Source: Colwellia sp. TT2012 (lineage in GTDB: Bacteria > Pseudomonadota > Gammaproteobacteria > Enterobacterales > Alteromonadaceae). Taken from it: DNA of 64,000 nt. Below are positions 27,475 to 37,061 of the stretch, in pieces. The position numbers were made by a program, and so were the translations under genes. Position 1 is the stretch's first letter, and each line of letters begins with the position of its first letter. Below the pieces are notes generated by a model that saw only the letters and a program-made list of their open reading frames with translations, was not told the origin of the DNA and did not search any database. The stretch is taken from NCBI RefSeq assembly GCF_001440345.1, contig NZ_LJYX01000006.1:806001-870000 (forward strand). Direction: 5' to 3'.

Positions 27475-28557
27475 ATGAAAAACTTAATTAAAAGCACCGT
27501 AGTCAGCTTAGTTGCCACCAGTGTCATTTTAACTTCATTTGCCGCGACCGCAGCAAAAGAGAGTGAAAAGAAAAATGTAGCACCAATAGAGCAAGTAAAA
27601 ACAGTGGCAAAAGCTGATAAGCAAACAGAGACTAAAGCATCGGCAAAAGAGCTCGAAAAAGATACTGTAGCAGATAAAAAAAATCATGACCCTGATGAAT
27701 TATCTTTTTGCATTGGTGACTGTGACGATGAAAAACATCAGGCGAAATTATCTTTTTGCATTGGTGACTGTGATGATGAAAAACATCAGGCGCACAGTTG
27801 TGAAGATGACGATGATGACTGTGAAACCATTCATCGATTTTTTCAAAATCGAAGAGACGGATTTTATGTTGATGTCAGTGCAATAAGTAGTGTTGGTGAT
27901 GATTATGCCAATGCCGTCAATGCCGATACTGAGTCAGAATTTGATGTCACCATTAGTTACCGAGTGCAGTTACTAGGCTTGTTTATAGAGTCGCCAGGTA
28001 TTAGTACTCGTCGAATTCAAGGTATGTATTCAATGCCTGCCTGGGGTGTTAATTTCTATAATAGTGAAGATTACTCTTTTGATTTGTTTTACCAATACAG
28101 TACTCGAGGCATTGAGGGCTTAGCGGGTATTCAAAGCCGTAATGAAGATGAACGTGCGGGTCTTAGAATGACCGGGTTTTATGACAACAGTCAGCTACAG
28201 ATGATTTACTCACCTGTTAGTCGTAATGGTCAAGGCAGTGATGGAATTGAAGCTTCTATTTCATACAGTTATAACTGGCAGTATAGAAATACTAATTTCT
28301 ATACTAATCTTGGACTGCAATATCGTTCAAAAGAAGTAACACCTTATGGCGTACAAACGTGGGCTGACGATAATTTATCAACCAAAGATGGTCTCAGCTA
28401 CTCGGCCGAGTTAGGCGTCGAATACCCCTTAACTACCGATTGGGTAATCGGCAGTTATGTTGGTTATAACGCGCTGTCTGAACGCAGTATTGCCGCACGC
28501 CAAGACACCGTTGAAGACGGTTACCGTGCTGGCCTTTTACTAACCTTTATTTTTTAA
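27475..28557 (+). CDS. MipA/OmpV family outer-membrane protein with acidic Cys-rich repeat
   Basis: 360 residues. The signal peptide is at about 1-26 (SFAATAA). A charged Lys/Glu linker (27-73) leads to a perfect 16-residue tandem duplication, LSFCIGDCDDEKHQA(K/H), at residues 76-91 and 92-107, then an acidic CEDDDDDCET patch. From about residue 120 the MipA/OmpV barrel follows: VTISYRVQLLGLFIESPG, YSFDLFYQYSTRGIEGLAGI, ending in LLLTFIF with a terminal Phe. MipA-type proteins are outer-membrane scaffolds or porin-like. The Cys/Asp segment could bind metal or cationic ligands; this is inference. It is first in an operon with DUF3019 and a two-component pair. Confidence 0.85.
   Translation: MKNLIKSTVVSLVATSVILTSFAATAAKESEKKNVAPIEQVKTVAKADKQTETKASAKELEKDTVADKKNHDPDELSFCIGDCDDEKHQAKLSFCIGDCDDEKHQAHSCEDDDDDCETIHRFFQNRRDGFYVDVSAISSVGDDYANAVNADTESEFDVTISYRVQLLGLFIESPGISTRRIQGMYSMPAWGVNFYNSEDYSFDLFYQYSTRGIEGLAGIQSRNEDERAGLRMTGFYDNSQLQMIYSPVSRNGQGSDGIEASISYSYNWQYRNTNFYTNLGLQYRSKEVTPYGVQTWADDNLSTKDGLSYSAELGVEYPLTTDWVIGSYVGYNALSERSIAARQDTVEDGYRAGLLLTFIF
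27700..27795 (+). repeat. 48-bp tandem duplication inside the MipA/OmpV gene
   Basis: Units at 27700-27747 and 27748-27795 differ only at one GAC/GAT codon and at the last codon. The length is a multiple of three, so the frame is kept. Near-identity points to recent or unstable duplication. Confidence 0.9.
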
Positions 28558-28563
28558 GGGCCC

Positions 28564-29001
28564 ATGACTATGCTCTCTACAAAAATGAACAAGCAGCTGC
28601 AACGACTGCTATTACAACTTAAAACCTCTTGTTTGCTGCTATTGTTGTTAGCCATCAACTCGGTAGCTAATGCGACCGAGATACAAGCGAGTATGCAGGT
28701 AAGTCCAGAGCAATGTGTTGCTATGCGTCAGGGGCAGGTTTGTTATGTTTCGGTGCAGTTAAGCTGGCAAGTTACTACCCCAGGCAATTATTGCTTATAT
28801 AGCTCGGCAGCGGCTAAAGCACTTAATTGCTGGGAAAACACCACTGAGGGTGAATTTAAAAAATCATTTGATAGTAAGGTCAATTTAGAGTTTTCATTAA
28901 GGCGACAAAATGACAGTTTATCGGTAGCAACCGCGGTAGTTAAAATGGCTTGGGTACATAAGAAAAAAGGTCAGCCCAGAAAATCATGGCGCATCTTTTA
29001 A
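28564..29001 (+). CDS. DUF3019 domain protein
   Basis: 145 residues, starting seven bases after the MipA gene. Signal peptide to about residue 38 (LLLLAINSVANA). The mature part is a small beta-rich domain with VSPEQCVAMRQGQVCYVSVQLSW, YCLYSSAAAKALNCW and a C-terminal VVKMAWVHKKKG, the DUF3019 pattern with four conserved Cys. DUF3019 genes commonly sit beside MipA and an OmpR-type two-component system in Shewanella, Colwellia and relatives, which matches here. It is periplasmic; its role may be envelope-stress sensing or support of the barrel, but this is not shown. Confidence 0.85.
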   Translation: MTMLSTKMNKQLQRLLLQLKTSCLLLLLLAINSVANATEIQASMQVSPEQCVAMRQGQVCYVSVQLSWQVTTPGNYCLYSSAAAKALNCWENTTEGEFKKSFDSKVNLEFSLRRQNDSLSVATAVVKMAWVHKKKGQPRKSWRIF

Positions 29002-29091
29002 CAGAAAAATACATTATAGATATATTTCCTGGGATAACCGCGGCTCTTTCAGTTGAAAGGACCACTAAGACAAACATAGGAGAGTTAAGAC

Positions 29092-29820
29092 ATGGTAGCG
29101 CAAACGGGCTCGCATATTTTATTAGTGGAAGACGATATCGATCTCGCACAATGGATAGCCGACTATTTAACCGCGCGTGACTTTAAAGTCACCATCTGCC
29201 ACCGAGGGGATGAAGCGGTGGTTCTTATTGGCTCACTTAATCCTGATATTGTTTTACTTGATGGCATGTTGCCCGGTATGGATGGACTTGATGTCTGCAA
29301 GACAGTCAGAGCAAGCTTTACTAATCCTATCATTATGATCACCGCACGTGATGAAGAAATCGATGAGGTGCTGGGGCTAGAGATGGGCGCAGATGACTAT
29401 ATCACTAAGCCCGTTCGAGCCAGGGTATTGCTGGCTCGGATTCGCGCTTTATTGCGTCGTAAGGAAAAGTCTCGTACAGCGTCTAGCCGTGTTGATGAGT
29501 TGGCGTCTAATGGTGTACTCAAATTCAGCGGTTTGGTGATTAGTGCACAGGCCCGCAGTGTCATCCTTGATGGCGAGTCGATAAAAATATCCTCTAATGA
29601 GTTTGATGTTTTATGGTTTCTTGCCAGCAAAGCGGGGCAAGTGGTGTCTCGTAAAGAGCTAGTGAGCCACTTTCGTGGCTTTGATTATGACGGTTTTGAT
29701 CGCTCCATTGACTTACGCATATCAAGGTTACGAAAAAAACTAAAAGATGACTCTTCCGAGCCTTTTCGCATTAAAACCATTTGGGGTAAAGGCTACTTAT
29801 TTGCCAAGGATGTTTGGTAA
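29092..29820 (+). CDS. OmpR-family response regulator
   Basis: 242 residues, with AGGAGAG ten bases before the ATG. The receiver domain (about 7-120) has the acidic pocket EDD, the phospho-acceptor Asp in VLLDGMLPG, TAR as the Thr switch and the K in YITKP. The C-terminal winged helix (about 145-240) has SSNEFDVLWFLASKAGQVVSRKEL and the recognition region RSIDLRISRLRKKL. It resembles RstA. The layout suggests it controls its own operon, including MipA/OmpV and DUF3019, in response to the kinase encoded next. Confidence 0.93.
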   Translation: MVAQTGSHILLVEDDIDLAQWIADYLTARDFKVTICHRGDEAVVLIGSLNPDIVLLDGMLPGMDGLDVCKTVRASFTNPIIMITARDEEIDEVLGLEMGADDYITKPVRARVLLARIRALLRRKEKSRTASSRVDELASNGVLKFSGLVISAQARSVILDGESIKISSNEFDVLWFLASKAGQVVSRKELVSHFRGFDYDGFDRSIDLRISRLRKKLKDDSSEPFRIKTIWGKGYLFAKDVW

Positions 29821-29866
29821 TTAGCGTTTTATGCCTTATTTTAGACAATTTTCAGGGTAACTCTTT

Positions 29867-31195
29867 ATGCGTAATTTAACGCTTTCTTTACTGGCGGTAG
29901 TGCTTATCGCGACGATTGGTTTAGGTTGGATGTTTGATGGCATTTATGAGCAATACTTAACGCAATATAATGACCAAGAGCAACAACAATCAACAACACA
30001 GCAAGATACCATCAGTGTTTTAGAGCAAGTAGGTACTCACTTGGCGGTAACGCTGTCGGCGCTCGATAACCGTCAAGAATTTATTGATAAATGGCCAAGC
30101 AAAGGTATATTGTCACTACGTTTACAGCCTTTAACAAACTTTCCTTTACCACAAGCATTACTTGACGATTTAACGGCCGGCCAGCCGTTACTTCTTGAAA
30201 CCGATGATAGTATTGCCTTGCATTTTTATCTTGCTCGTACGGATGAACTTTTGGTTTTAACCACGCTGCCACAAACCGCTAATCAAGGTAACGCCTTATT
30301 GCCTATCTTTCTAACCAGCTTGTTTTATTTGGCGGTATTAGTCTTAATGCTATTGTGGATTTATCCGTTAGTAAAAAGATTAATGACCTTACGACAAGCG
30401 GCAAAATCATTTGGCGAAGGTAATTTAAATCAGCGTATAAATGTTGGCTCTATCTCTTATATTCGTGATTTAGAATTAGAGTTTAACCGTATGGCGCAGC
30501 GTATTGATGATTTAGTTACCGATATAAAGTTACTCAGTAGCGCTGTTTCTCACGATTTACGCACTCCCTTGGCACGTATTCGCTTTGGTATTGATACCAT
30601 TCAAGAAGAAGATGATCCTGTTTTACGCAAACGTTTTGAGCAAAGGATCAGTGATAATGTTGATGAAATGGTTGATTTAGTAGAAAGCTTGCTCAGTTAC
30701 GCGCGTTTAGATCAAACCTTAATCACCCTAAATAAAGCCCCGGTAGATTTTATATCCTTGATTAACACCAGCATTAACAATAAAAGCCAGGATGAAATTC
30801 AACTAACATTCAATGCACCGAAAAATCCAGTATTCGTTGATGGCGATTTATCCTATTTGATGATTATGATGAGTAATTTATTACAAAATGCCTATCAGTA
30901 CTGCCATAGTCAAATTCAGGTAACCGTGGTAGAGCAGGGCAGTCATATTATTGTCACGGTTAGTGATGATGGCCAAGGTATTGCTATCGGACAAAGAGAA
31001 CAAATCATGAAACCTTTTATTCGCGGTCAAGGTAGCGATAAAAAAGTAAAGGGTTACGGTATGGGACTTGCCATCGTTAAGCGAATTGTCGAGTGGCATC
31101 ACGGTAATATCAGTATTGATAACTCAGCAAGTTTAAACGGAGCACAATTTAGCATAACGCTGCCTAAAGCTTTAAAGTATAAGAAAAGCGAGTAG
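29867..31195 (+). CDS. Sensor histidine kinase (RstB-like)
   Basis: 442 residues. Two membrane helices at about 4-22 and 145-170 enclose a short periplasmic sensor region. A HAMP segment follows (LRQAAKSFGEGNLNQRI). The H box is SAVSHDLRTPLARIRF, the N box MSNLLQNAYQY, then DDGQGI (G1) and GYGMGLAIVKRI (G2), so all catalytic parts are intact. It lies 46 bases after the response regulator and is the last gene of the MipA-DUF3019 operon. The stimulus is unknown; envelope or cationic-peptide stress would fit the neighbours. Confidence 0.93.
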   Translation: MRNLTLSLLAVVLIATIGLGWMFDGIYEQYLTQYNDQEQQQSTTQQDTISVLEQVGTHLAVTLSALDNRQEFIDKWPSKGILSLRLQPLTNFPLPQALLDDLTAGQPLLLETDDSIALHFYLARTDELLVLTTLPQTANQGNALLPIFLTSLFYLAVLVLMLLWIYPLVKRLMTLRQAAKSFGEGNLNQRINVGSISYIRDLELEFNRMAQRIDDLVTDIKLLSSAVSHDLRTPLARIRFGIDTIQEEDDPVLRKRFEQRISDNVDEMVDLVESLLSYARLDQTLITLNKAPVDFISLINTSINNKSQDEIQLTFNAPKNPVFVDGDLSYLMIMMSNLLQNAYQYCHSQIQVTVVEQGSHIIVTVSDDGQGIAIGQREQIMKPFIRGQGSDKKVKGYGMGLAIVKRIVEWHHGNISIDNSASLNGAQFSITLPKALKYKKSE

Positions 31196-31233
31196 AGCCA
31201 AAGTTATATCAACAAACAACAGGCAAAAAAAAA

Positions 31234-31250
31234 CCACGTTATAAACGTGG
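31234..31250. terminator. Hairpin after the histidine kinase gene
   Basis: Perfect stem CCACGTT/AACGTGG. An A9 run lies just before it, so on the minus strand it is a canonical terminator, perhaps for the CreA-like gene 340 bases away; on the plus strand the T-run is missing. Confidence 0.5.
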
Positions 31251-31593
31251 CTAAAATAATCAGTGTAAGGGAATACAAATGATTAGGAACTTGGTTATCA
31301 CTTAGTAAAGCAGCAATTTCTCTCTCTACCAAGGATGTAGAGTAATTATACTAATTATTTTTCGATTGTAAAGTTTATTTGTAATTTAATTACATATAGT
31401 GTTCTTTTGTTTTGTTTTTATAGGGTTTAATCTGTTTTTGGTTTGTTTGTTGAGCTATACACGTGTATTTTGTTTGTTTTAAATTCACTTGTGATTATTA
31501 AATTACAATAGGAGTCGTTCTTGATGATGTGGTCTGGCAGGGCTAAGCTATCACGCATGGCTAGATTTGTGATAGCCATTTTAAGGTAAAATA
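31251..31593. other. Intergenic region, no gene seen
   Basis: About 340 very AT-rich bases between convergent genes (kinase operon on plus, CreA-like gene on minus). No coding frame or clear motif. Confidence 0.35.
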
Positions 31594-32091
31594 TTAATGT
31601 TTGATATTAACGACGGGCTCTATATAAGCTTTAGTTCCCCACAATGGCACGGTTGAAAGACTGTGCTTAAAGCTACCTGAGGTTTCTTTTGTCGCATACG
31701 ATAAGTACATAAGAGTTTGGTTTTTAGCGTCAAAAATACGTCTTATTTTCATGGTTTTAAAAAAGATACTTTTTGATTTTTTAAAAATCACCTCGCCAGA
31801 TTTACTTTTATCTATTTGAGCAATCATTTCAGCGGTAATATTACCTGTTTGTCGACAGGAAATTGAGCTGTCGCTAGGGTCTGATAAACTGAAACTCGCT
31901 TCTATACTGGCTACGTGGCAGGTAACACCGGTTACAACTGGATCAATCATGGTATTGAGTTTTATATCTTTGAGTGTGAACATGCCTAATGAAATATTAC
32001 CAACATCATCATTTGATAAGCGATTAATGATGAAGAAAGTGATCACTAATAAGATGAGGATTGCACCGTAAATTTTTATCTTTTTTAACAT
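31594..32091 (-). CDS. CreA family protein
   Basis: 165 residues from the second Met (start at 32091), chosen because GGAAAT lies just upstream; an in-frame ATG at 32103 would add four residues. An N-terminal membrane helix (about 8-24, YGAILILLVITFFII) serves as uncleaved anchor or signal. The rest follows CreA: IDPVVTGVTCHVAS, SISCRQTGNITAEMI, VIFKKSKSIFFKTMKIRRIFDAKNQTLMYLSYA, SLSTVPLWG. CreA-like proteins are periplasmic or inner-membrane, conserved, and of unknown activity. It is a single gene. Confidence 0.8.
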   Translation of the reverse strand: MLKKIKIYGAILILLVITFFIINRLSNDDVGNISLGMFTLKDIKLNTMIDPVVTGVTCHVASIEASFSLSDPSDSSISCRQTGNITAEMIAQIDKSKSGEVIFKKSKSIFFKTMKIRRIFDAKNQTLMYLSYATKETSGSFKHSLSTVPLWGTKAYIEPVVNIKH

Positions 32092-32103
32092 GTTTATTTC
32101 CAT

Positions 32104-32463
32104 TTAAATGGTTATTTTATTAACGTCACTGATGCTTTAAATGCCAATGAAGTGAGTAAATTATTTCTTGATCCGCCAAGACCGGCTAGATATTAACGGA
32201 CATTGCTCTTATTTAAAATAAAAAAGTTATCATGGCCAAGGCTTCAAGCTTCTAGCTTCTAGCACCATCCGATAGTTACTTACCTAAACGGTTGAACGGG
32301 CTTTGGTTAACGCTTGCGACTAATGAACCAAGATATAAGGTAGAACCCAGTGAGCCCCCTGTGAAAGCTCGTTATTTTGTATACACTATTAGTCTTAATA
32401 AAAACCTTTAATCAAATAATGGTGAGTACATGTTTGGCCCACCTTTAGTCTTGGAGTAAACCA
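32104..32463. other. Intergenic region between divergent genes
   Basis: About 360 bases with promoters for the CreA-like gene (minus) and the S9 peptidase (plus). A short direct repeat AGCTTCT occurs near 32250. TTGTATACACTATTA at about 32377 could hold a -10-like site. No gene seen. Confidence 0.35.
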
Positions 32464-34530
32464 ATGCGCTTTTTTTCTCGCTTTTCTTATCGATTAGTTT
32501 TAGCTGTTAGTGTCTTAAGCACACCATTTATCACGGTAGCTAATAGTCCTGTAGATAAAAACCTTTTCGAAGCTAAAGATATTTTCTCGTTAGAATATGC
32601 CAGTGATCCGCAAATATCTCCGGATGGCAGTAAGATTGTTTATATCAGAAATTCCAATGACATCATGACCGATAATAAGAATAAAAACTTGTGGTTGATT
32701 GATGTTAAAACTAAGCAGCAGTTGCCGATTTTTTCGGATGAGAAGCAGTATTCTCAGCCGCGCTGGTCAGCAGATGGTGAAAAAATTGCTTTTATCAGTA
32801 ACCTAACCGGCAGTTACCAAATACATGTGCATTATCTGCAGCAAAATCGCACGGCACTTGTTAGTCAGCTACAAAGCGGCATTGCTAGTTTGACTTGGTC
32901 ACCTGATGGTAAATGGCTAGCGTTTAGCCAACTTGTTGCTGGTCAGGCAACCGTGCTTGCAAAAATGCCGAAAAAACCCAAAGGCGCTAAGTGGTCTAAA
33001 CCTGTGATTGTTATTGATAAAGCTTATTATCAAGCCGATGGACGAGGGTTAGTTAAACCGGGTTATAAGCATATTTTTGTGTTACCGAGTGACGGTGGAA
33101 CGCCACGTCAGCTTACTCAAGGTGACTTTCATCACAGAGGAAAACTTACTTGGAGTCATAGCAGTGATGCCATTGTTTTTTCAGCAAATCGTATAAAAGA
33201 TTGGGAATATAAGTCACTTGAAGGCAACTTGTATCAAGTGGCTTTAGCCGATGGTGAACTTAAGCAATTAACCTCACAGCCAGGTAAAGAGTTTAATCCT
33301 GTCTTTTCAGCGAATGGTAAAAAACTCGCCTTTTTATCTACTTCCAATGCTTTAAACCCATATCGTAATGCCAAATTGAACATTATGGATTGGAAAACTA
33401 AAAAAGTGACTAAGATTGCTAGTGACTTTGACCGATCAATAAGAGAGCCACAATGGTTATCTAGCTCACTATTAGCCATAAGCTATGATGATTTTGGTAA
33501 ACGAAAGCTTGCTACCATTAGTACTAAAGGCAAAATAAAGGATCTAACCGATACGCTTGCCGGTACCAGTATTGGTAGACCTTATATCAGTGGTAGCTTT
33601 ACCGCTTCAAACGAAGGCTATATGGCATTTACTCAAGGTAGTTCTTCTCGTCCAGCGGATGTTGCTGTCATTAATACCCGAAAAAAACTATCAAAGTTAA
33701 CGCAATTAAATGAAGATTTATTTGGTCATAAAACCTTAGGTCAAGTACATGAAATTCGTTATAACTCGTCATTTGATGGTGAGCCTATGCAAGGGTGGTA
33801 CATTACCCCGCCAAACTTTGATCCTAAGAAAAAGTACCCCTTGATTCTAGAAATTCATGGTGGTCCACATTTGGCTTATGGCCCGCACTTTTCCGCTGAA
33901 TTACAACGATTCGCCGCACAAGGCTATGTGGTTTTCTATGATAACCACCGCGGAAGTAGCTCTTATGGTGAGCGTTTTGCCATGTTATTAAAATACAAAT
34001 ATAGCTCTATCGAAGACTTTGCCGATCATGACTCAGGTGTCGATGCCATGGTGGACTTAGGTTTTATCGATGAAAATAACTTGTTTATTGCCGGCGGATC
34101 TGCCGGTGGTATAGCCACAGCCTATGCCATTGGCTTAACCGATCGCTTTTCCGCTGCAGTTGTGGTCAAACCGGTTATTAACTGGTTAAGTAAAGTACTT
34201 ACCGCGGATAGTGGTTTAGGGCAAATCCCGACGCAATTTCCTGGCATGCCATGGGAACATGTTGAGCATTACTGGAAGCGCTCACCTATGTCACTGGTGG
34301 GTAATGTCACTACACCCACTATGTTGATAACCGGAGAAGAAGATTTACGTACACCAATGGCGCAAACAGAACAATTTTATCAAGCACTTAAATTAAGAAA
34401 AATCGATACTGTGTTAATTAAAGTGCCGGGTTCACCACACGGTATTGCCGGTAAACCATCAAGAATGATTACAAAAATAGAGCATAGTCTTGCTTGGTTT
34501 GAGAAGTACACTAGCGTGCCAGAAAAATAA
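32464..34530 (+). CDS. S9 family prolyl oligopeptidase (acylaminoacyl-peptidase type)
   Basis: 688 residues. Signal peptide at about 1-27 (STPFITVANS), so periplasmic or secreted. Residues about 35-400 are the beta-propeller, with repeated SPDG/SADG patterns typical of PD40/TolB-like blades (ISPDGSKIVYI, WSADGEKIAFIS, WSPDGKWLAFS). Residues about 430-680 are the alpha/beta hydrolase: EIHGGPHLAYG (oxyanion loop), nucleophile Ser in GGSAGG, Asp in TGEEDLRTP and His in PGSPHGI. It cleaves short peptides from the N-terminus in this family. It is a single gene with its own terminator. Confidence 0.92.
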   Translation: MRFFSRFSYRLVLAVSVLSTPFITVANSPVDKNLFEAKDIFSLEYASDPQISPDGSKIVYIRNSNDIMTDNKNKNLWLIDVKTKQQLPIFSDEKQYSQPRWSADGEKIAFISNLTGSYQIHVHYLQQNRTALVSQLQSGIASLTWSPDGKWLAFSQLVAGQATVLAKMPKKPKGAKWSKPVIVIDKAYYQADGRGLVKPGYKHIFVLPSDGGTPRQLTQGDFHHRGKLTWSHSSDAIVFSANRIKDWEYKSLEGNLYQVALADGELKQLTSQPGKEFNPVFSANGKKLAFLSTSNALNPYRNAKLNIMDWKTKKVTKIASDFDRSIREPQWLSSSLLAISYDDFGKRKLATISTKGKIKDLTDTLAGTSIGRPYISGSFTASNEGYMAFTQGSSSRPADVAVINTRKKLSKLTQLNEDLFGHKTLGQVHEIRYNSSFDGEPMQGWYITPPNFDPKKKYPLILEIHGGPHLAYGPHFSAELQRFAAQGYVVFYDNHRGSSSYGERFAMLLKYKYSSIEDFADHDSGVDAMVDLGFIDENNLFIAGGSAGGIATAYAIGLTDRFSAAVVVKPVINWLSKVLTADSGLGQIPTQFPGMPWEHVEHYWKRSPMSLVGNVTTPTMLITGEEDLRTPMAQTEQFYQALKLRKIDTVLIKVPGSPHGIAGKPSRMITKIEHSLAWFEKYTSVPEK

Positions 34531-34595
34531 TCTAGCTTTAGTCATGTTGCCATAAGTAGTTATCATGAAGACAATAGGATAACTACTTAAAAACT

Positions 34596-34616
34596 AAGCC
34601 TTACGGCTTGTTTTTT
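34596..34616 (+). terminator. Rho-independent terminator after the S9 peptidase
   Basis: Stem AAGCC (34596-34600) / GGCTT (34605-34609) followed by GTTTTTT. Short but with a clean T-run; 66 bases after the stop codon. Confidence 0.65.
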
Positions 34617-34719
34617 ATCTGTTTTTTATTTTAGAAAAATGACTAACGGCCGATAACTCTATATAACTGTTAGTTTTTCATCATTTGAAATTAACAGTCT
34701 GCTTATGGAGAGTATTTTA

Positions 34720-34956
34720 AACCAGCCCTGCGGGGTCGTCTGAGCAAATCATGCTTTTAGTTGCCTCCTTTGTTAAGGGAATCATCCTTAATAAAAGAAG
34801 GCACCTTGATCATGAACCGCTCAAGCATCCTCAAGCACGCAGCTACAAGTAGCTTGGGGGATATATAGTCGGATATTTTAAGTTATTGTAAATTTTTAGT
34901 TCTTATTTTAGTCCCAGTATCAATTCGCTTTTACTTGCAAAGGAAGAGATTTATCT
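34720..34956 (+). promoter_or_regulatory. Structured leader before the chemoreceptor gene
   Basis: Two strong stem-loops lie in the ~240 bases before the ATG: TGCCTCCTTTGTTAAGG (34762-34778) with CCTTAATAAAAGAAGGCA (34786-34803), nearly perfect over 17-18 bases; and AGCTA (34841-34845) with TAGCT (34850-34854), extended by CAAGC/GCTTG. It may be a terminator/antiterminator, a small RNA or a riboswitch. It does not match the c-di-GMP-I core (GGGACGCAAAGC) that I looked for. Confidence 0.4.
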
Positions 34957-36882
34957 ATGTTGAATTTAACTATTCGCCGTAAAGTTGTACTTACTACCTT
35001 GACTGCCGTGGTGCTATCTATTGTCATCGTTAGTGCTTTTGCTCTTAGCTCAAGTCGAGCCATAATTTTGGAAGCCGCCATTGAAAGAGAACTACCGGCA
35101 GCACTGGGTGAGGTTGCCAATGATTTAAAGGCACATTTGCTGTTACCCATTACGGTATCGCAAACCATGTCGACTAACCTTTATGTTCAGCAGTTTATTG
35201 CTAATGGAGAGCAACGAGGTGAGCAGCAACAAGTTATCTCTTATTTAAACAATATTCAGCGTGAATTTGATACCATTAGCGCTTTTATCGTCTCAGTCAA
35301 TACCGGTCACTACTTCACCCCAGGTGGACTTTTTAAAACTTTATCGCCACAAGGTAATAATGATCAATGGTTTTATAATTTTATCAATAGTGGCAAGCAA
35401 TATGAACTTGTTCTTGATATTGATGAACAAACAAATATCCCCACCTTATTTATTAATTACTTAATGAGAGTCTCAGGTGAGCCTAGCGCTATAGTGGGGG
35501 TGGGTTTATCATTAGAGAATATGGCGCAAACTATTAGCCAATACCGTCTTGCAAAAACGGGTAAGGTCTTTTTAGTTGATGAGCAGGGCAAAATAAAACT
35601 TCATCCGAATACCCAACTAATTGGCAAGTCTTTGGCTGATCTCGGCGTTAAAAATAGCCAGAGTTTGTTATCGAAAGCACAATTTACCTCAACTGAGTTT
35701 ACCCGCAACGGGGTAACAACCCTTATGGCAAGTCGCTATATTGACAATATAGGCTGGTATGTCGTGGCAGAGGTTCCCAAAGAAGAGGTACTTGGCGCGT
35801 TAACTCAAGCGACTTGGAAACTCGTTATGATGGGGCTAATTATTGCGGTAATTTCTGCCTTGGTTAGCACTTGGCTAATCTCTCGGTTAATTTCGCCCTT
35901 TGGTCAGTTGGCTGATATGTTGGCCGAAATTGGTGAAGGTGGTGGCGACTTAACCCGTCGTTTAGATGATTCACGTCAAGACGAAGTAGGTATTATGGCA
36001 AGGGGGTATAATCAATTTGTTAGCCATTTAAGCGAAATAATGCAACAGGTTTCCAATACCGCTAATGAACTTGCGGTTGCCATTGAAGAAATAGACTCAC
36101 AAGCTAAATCAATGGAAGCTGAAATTAATGAGCAAGTGAGTCGCGTTGAGCAAATTGCCACGGCGATGCATGAAATGGGCATGACCGCAGAAGAAATTGC
36201 CGGCAGTGCAAATAATGCCGCACAAAGTGCACAATCTGCTGATGCAACGGTGCAGCAAGGTAACGACTCGGTAGTACAAACCATCTCTAGCGTTTCAGCG
36301 ATGAGTGCGCAGCTCATCTCTACCAGTGCTATGATCACACAATTGGCCGAAGATGCCCGCTCTATTGATACGGTTGTTGAAGTAATACGTAGTGTTTCTG
36401 AGCAAACTAACTTATTGGCCCTTAATGCCGCTATTGAAGCTGCCCGTGCTGGCGAACAAGGACGAGGTTTTGCCGTGGTTGCAGATGAAGTCAGGACCTT
36501 GGCATCACGCAGTCATGATTCGACCGAAGAGATCAGAAATATTATTGAAAAACTTCAAGCTAAAACAGAAGAGGTAGTTGCCGCGATTGCTCAAAGCACA
36601 GAGCTCAGTACTAACAGTCAAACCGAGGCGAGTAACTCAGGTAAACACTTAAAAAGTATTTCGGCAAGTATCGCTATTATGAATGAGATGAATTTGCAAA
36701 TTGCTACGGCGACAGGAGAGCAATCGAATGTGGTCGGTGAAATTAATCCTCATGTTAGTGCCGTTGCTGATATTTCACGCGCCAATAGCCAGATAGTGCA
36801 GCAAACCTCTATTGCTTGTAGTGAGCTTAGAGAGAAAGCCATGCATTTAAATGAGCTAGTATCACGTTTTAAGTTTAATTAA
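34957..36882 (+). CDS. Methyl-accepting chemotaxis protein with Cache sensor
   Basis: 641 residues, with AAGGAAGAG before the ATG. TM1 at about 9-29, a periplasmic double-Cache-type sensor (about 35-275; VGVGLSLENMAQTI, GKVFLVDEQGKIKLHPN), TM2 at about 285-305, a HAMP domain (GDLTRRLDDSRQDEVG) and a long coiled-coil signalling domain. The invariant hairpin tip QTNLLALNAAIEAARAGEQG is intact. Cache domains bind small ligands such as amino acids or carboxylates. It would signal through CheA/CheW encoded elsewhere. It is monocistronic. Confidence 0.93.
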   Translation: MLNLTIRRKVVLTTLTAVVLSIVIVSAFALSSSRAIILEAAIERELPAALGEVANDLKAHLLLPITVSQTMSTNLYVQQFIANGEQRGEQQQVISYLNNIQREFDTISAFIVSVNTGHYFTPGGLFKTLSPQGNNDQWFYNFINSGKQYELVLDIDEQTNIPTLFINYLMRVSGEPSAIVGVGLSLENMAQTISQYRLAKTGKVFLVDEQGKIKLHPNTQLIGKSLADLGVKNSQSLLSKAQFTSTEFTRNGVTTLMASRYIDNIGWYVVAEVPKEEVLGALTQATWKLVMMGLIIAVISALVSTWLISRLISPFGQLADMLAEIGEGGGDLTRRLDDSRQDEVGIMARGYNQFVSHLSEIMQQVSNTANELAVAIEEIDSQAKSMEAEINEQVSRVEQIATAMHEMGMTAEEIAGSANNAAQSAQSADATVQQGNDSVVQTISSVSAMSAQLISTSAMITQLAEDARSIDTVVEVIRSVSEQTNLLALNAAIEAARAGEQGRGFAVVADEVRTLASRSHDSTEEIRNIIEKLQAKTEEVVAAIAQSTELSTNSQTEASNSGKHLKSISASIAIMNEMNLQIATATGEQSNVVGEINPHVSAVADISRANSQIVQQTSIACSELREKAMHLNELVSRFKFN

Positions 36883-37061
36883 TATTAATGGCCTAAATAT
36901 CCAATAACGTCGTTGCTTTCAATCACAATAGCTAGCTATTGCTCAATCAAGCGTCTTGTTTTTGAACATTTATTCTCATTGAATTTAATTGCTTTAACAT
37001 AAAATTCATTTATTACAGCTTTCTCTGATAATAAAATTTAAAATATCATCCTACGAAATTA

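Noticed and set aside
34720..34956. c-di-GMP-I (GEMM) riboswitch
   Set aside because: The conserved GGGACGCAAAGC-type core is absent.
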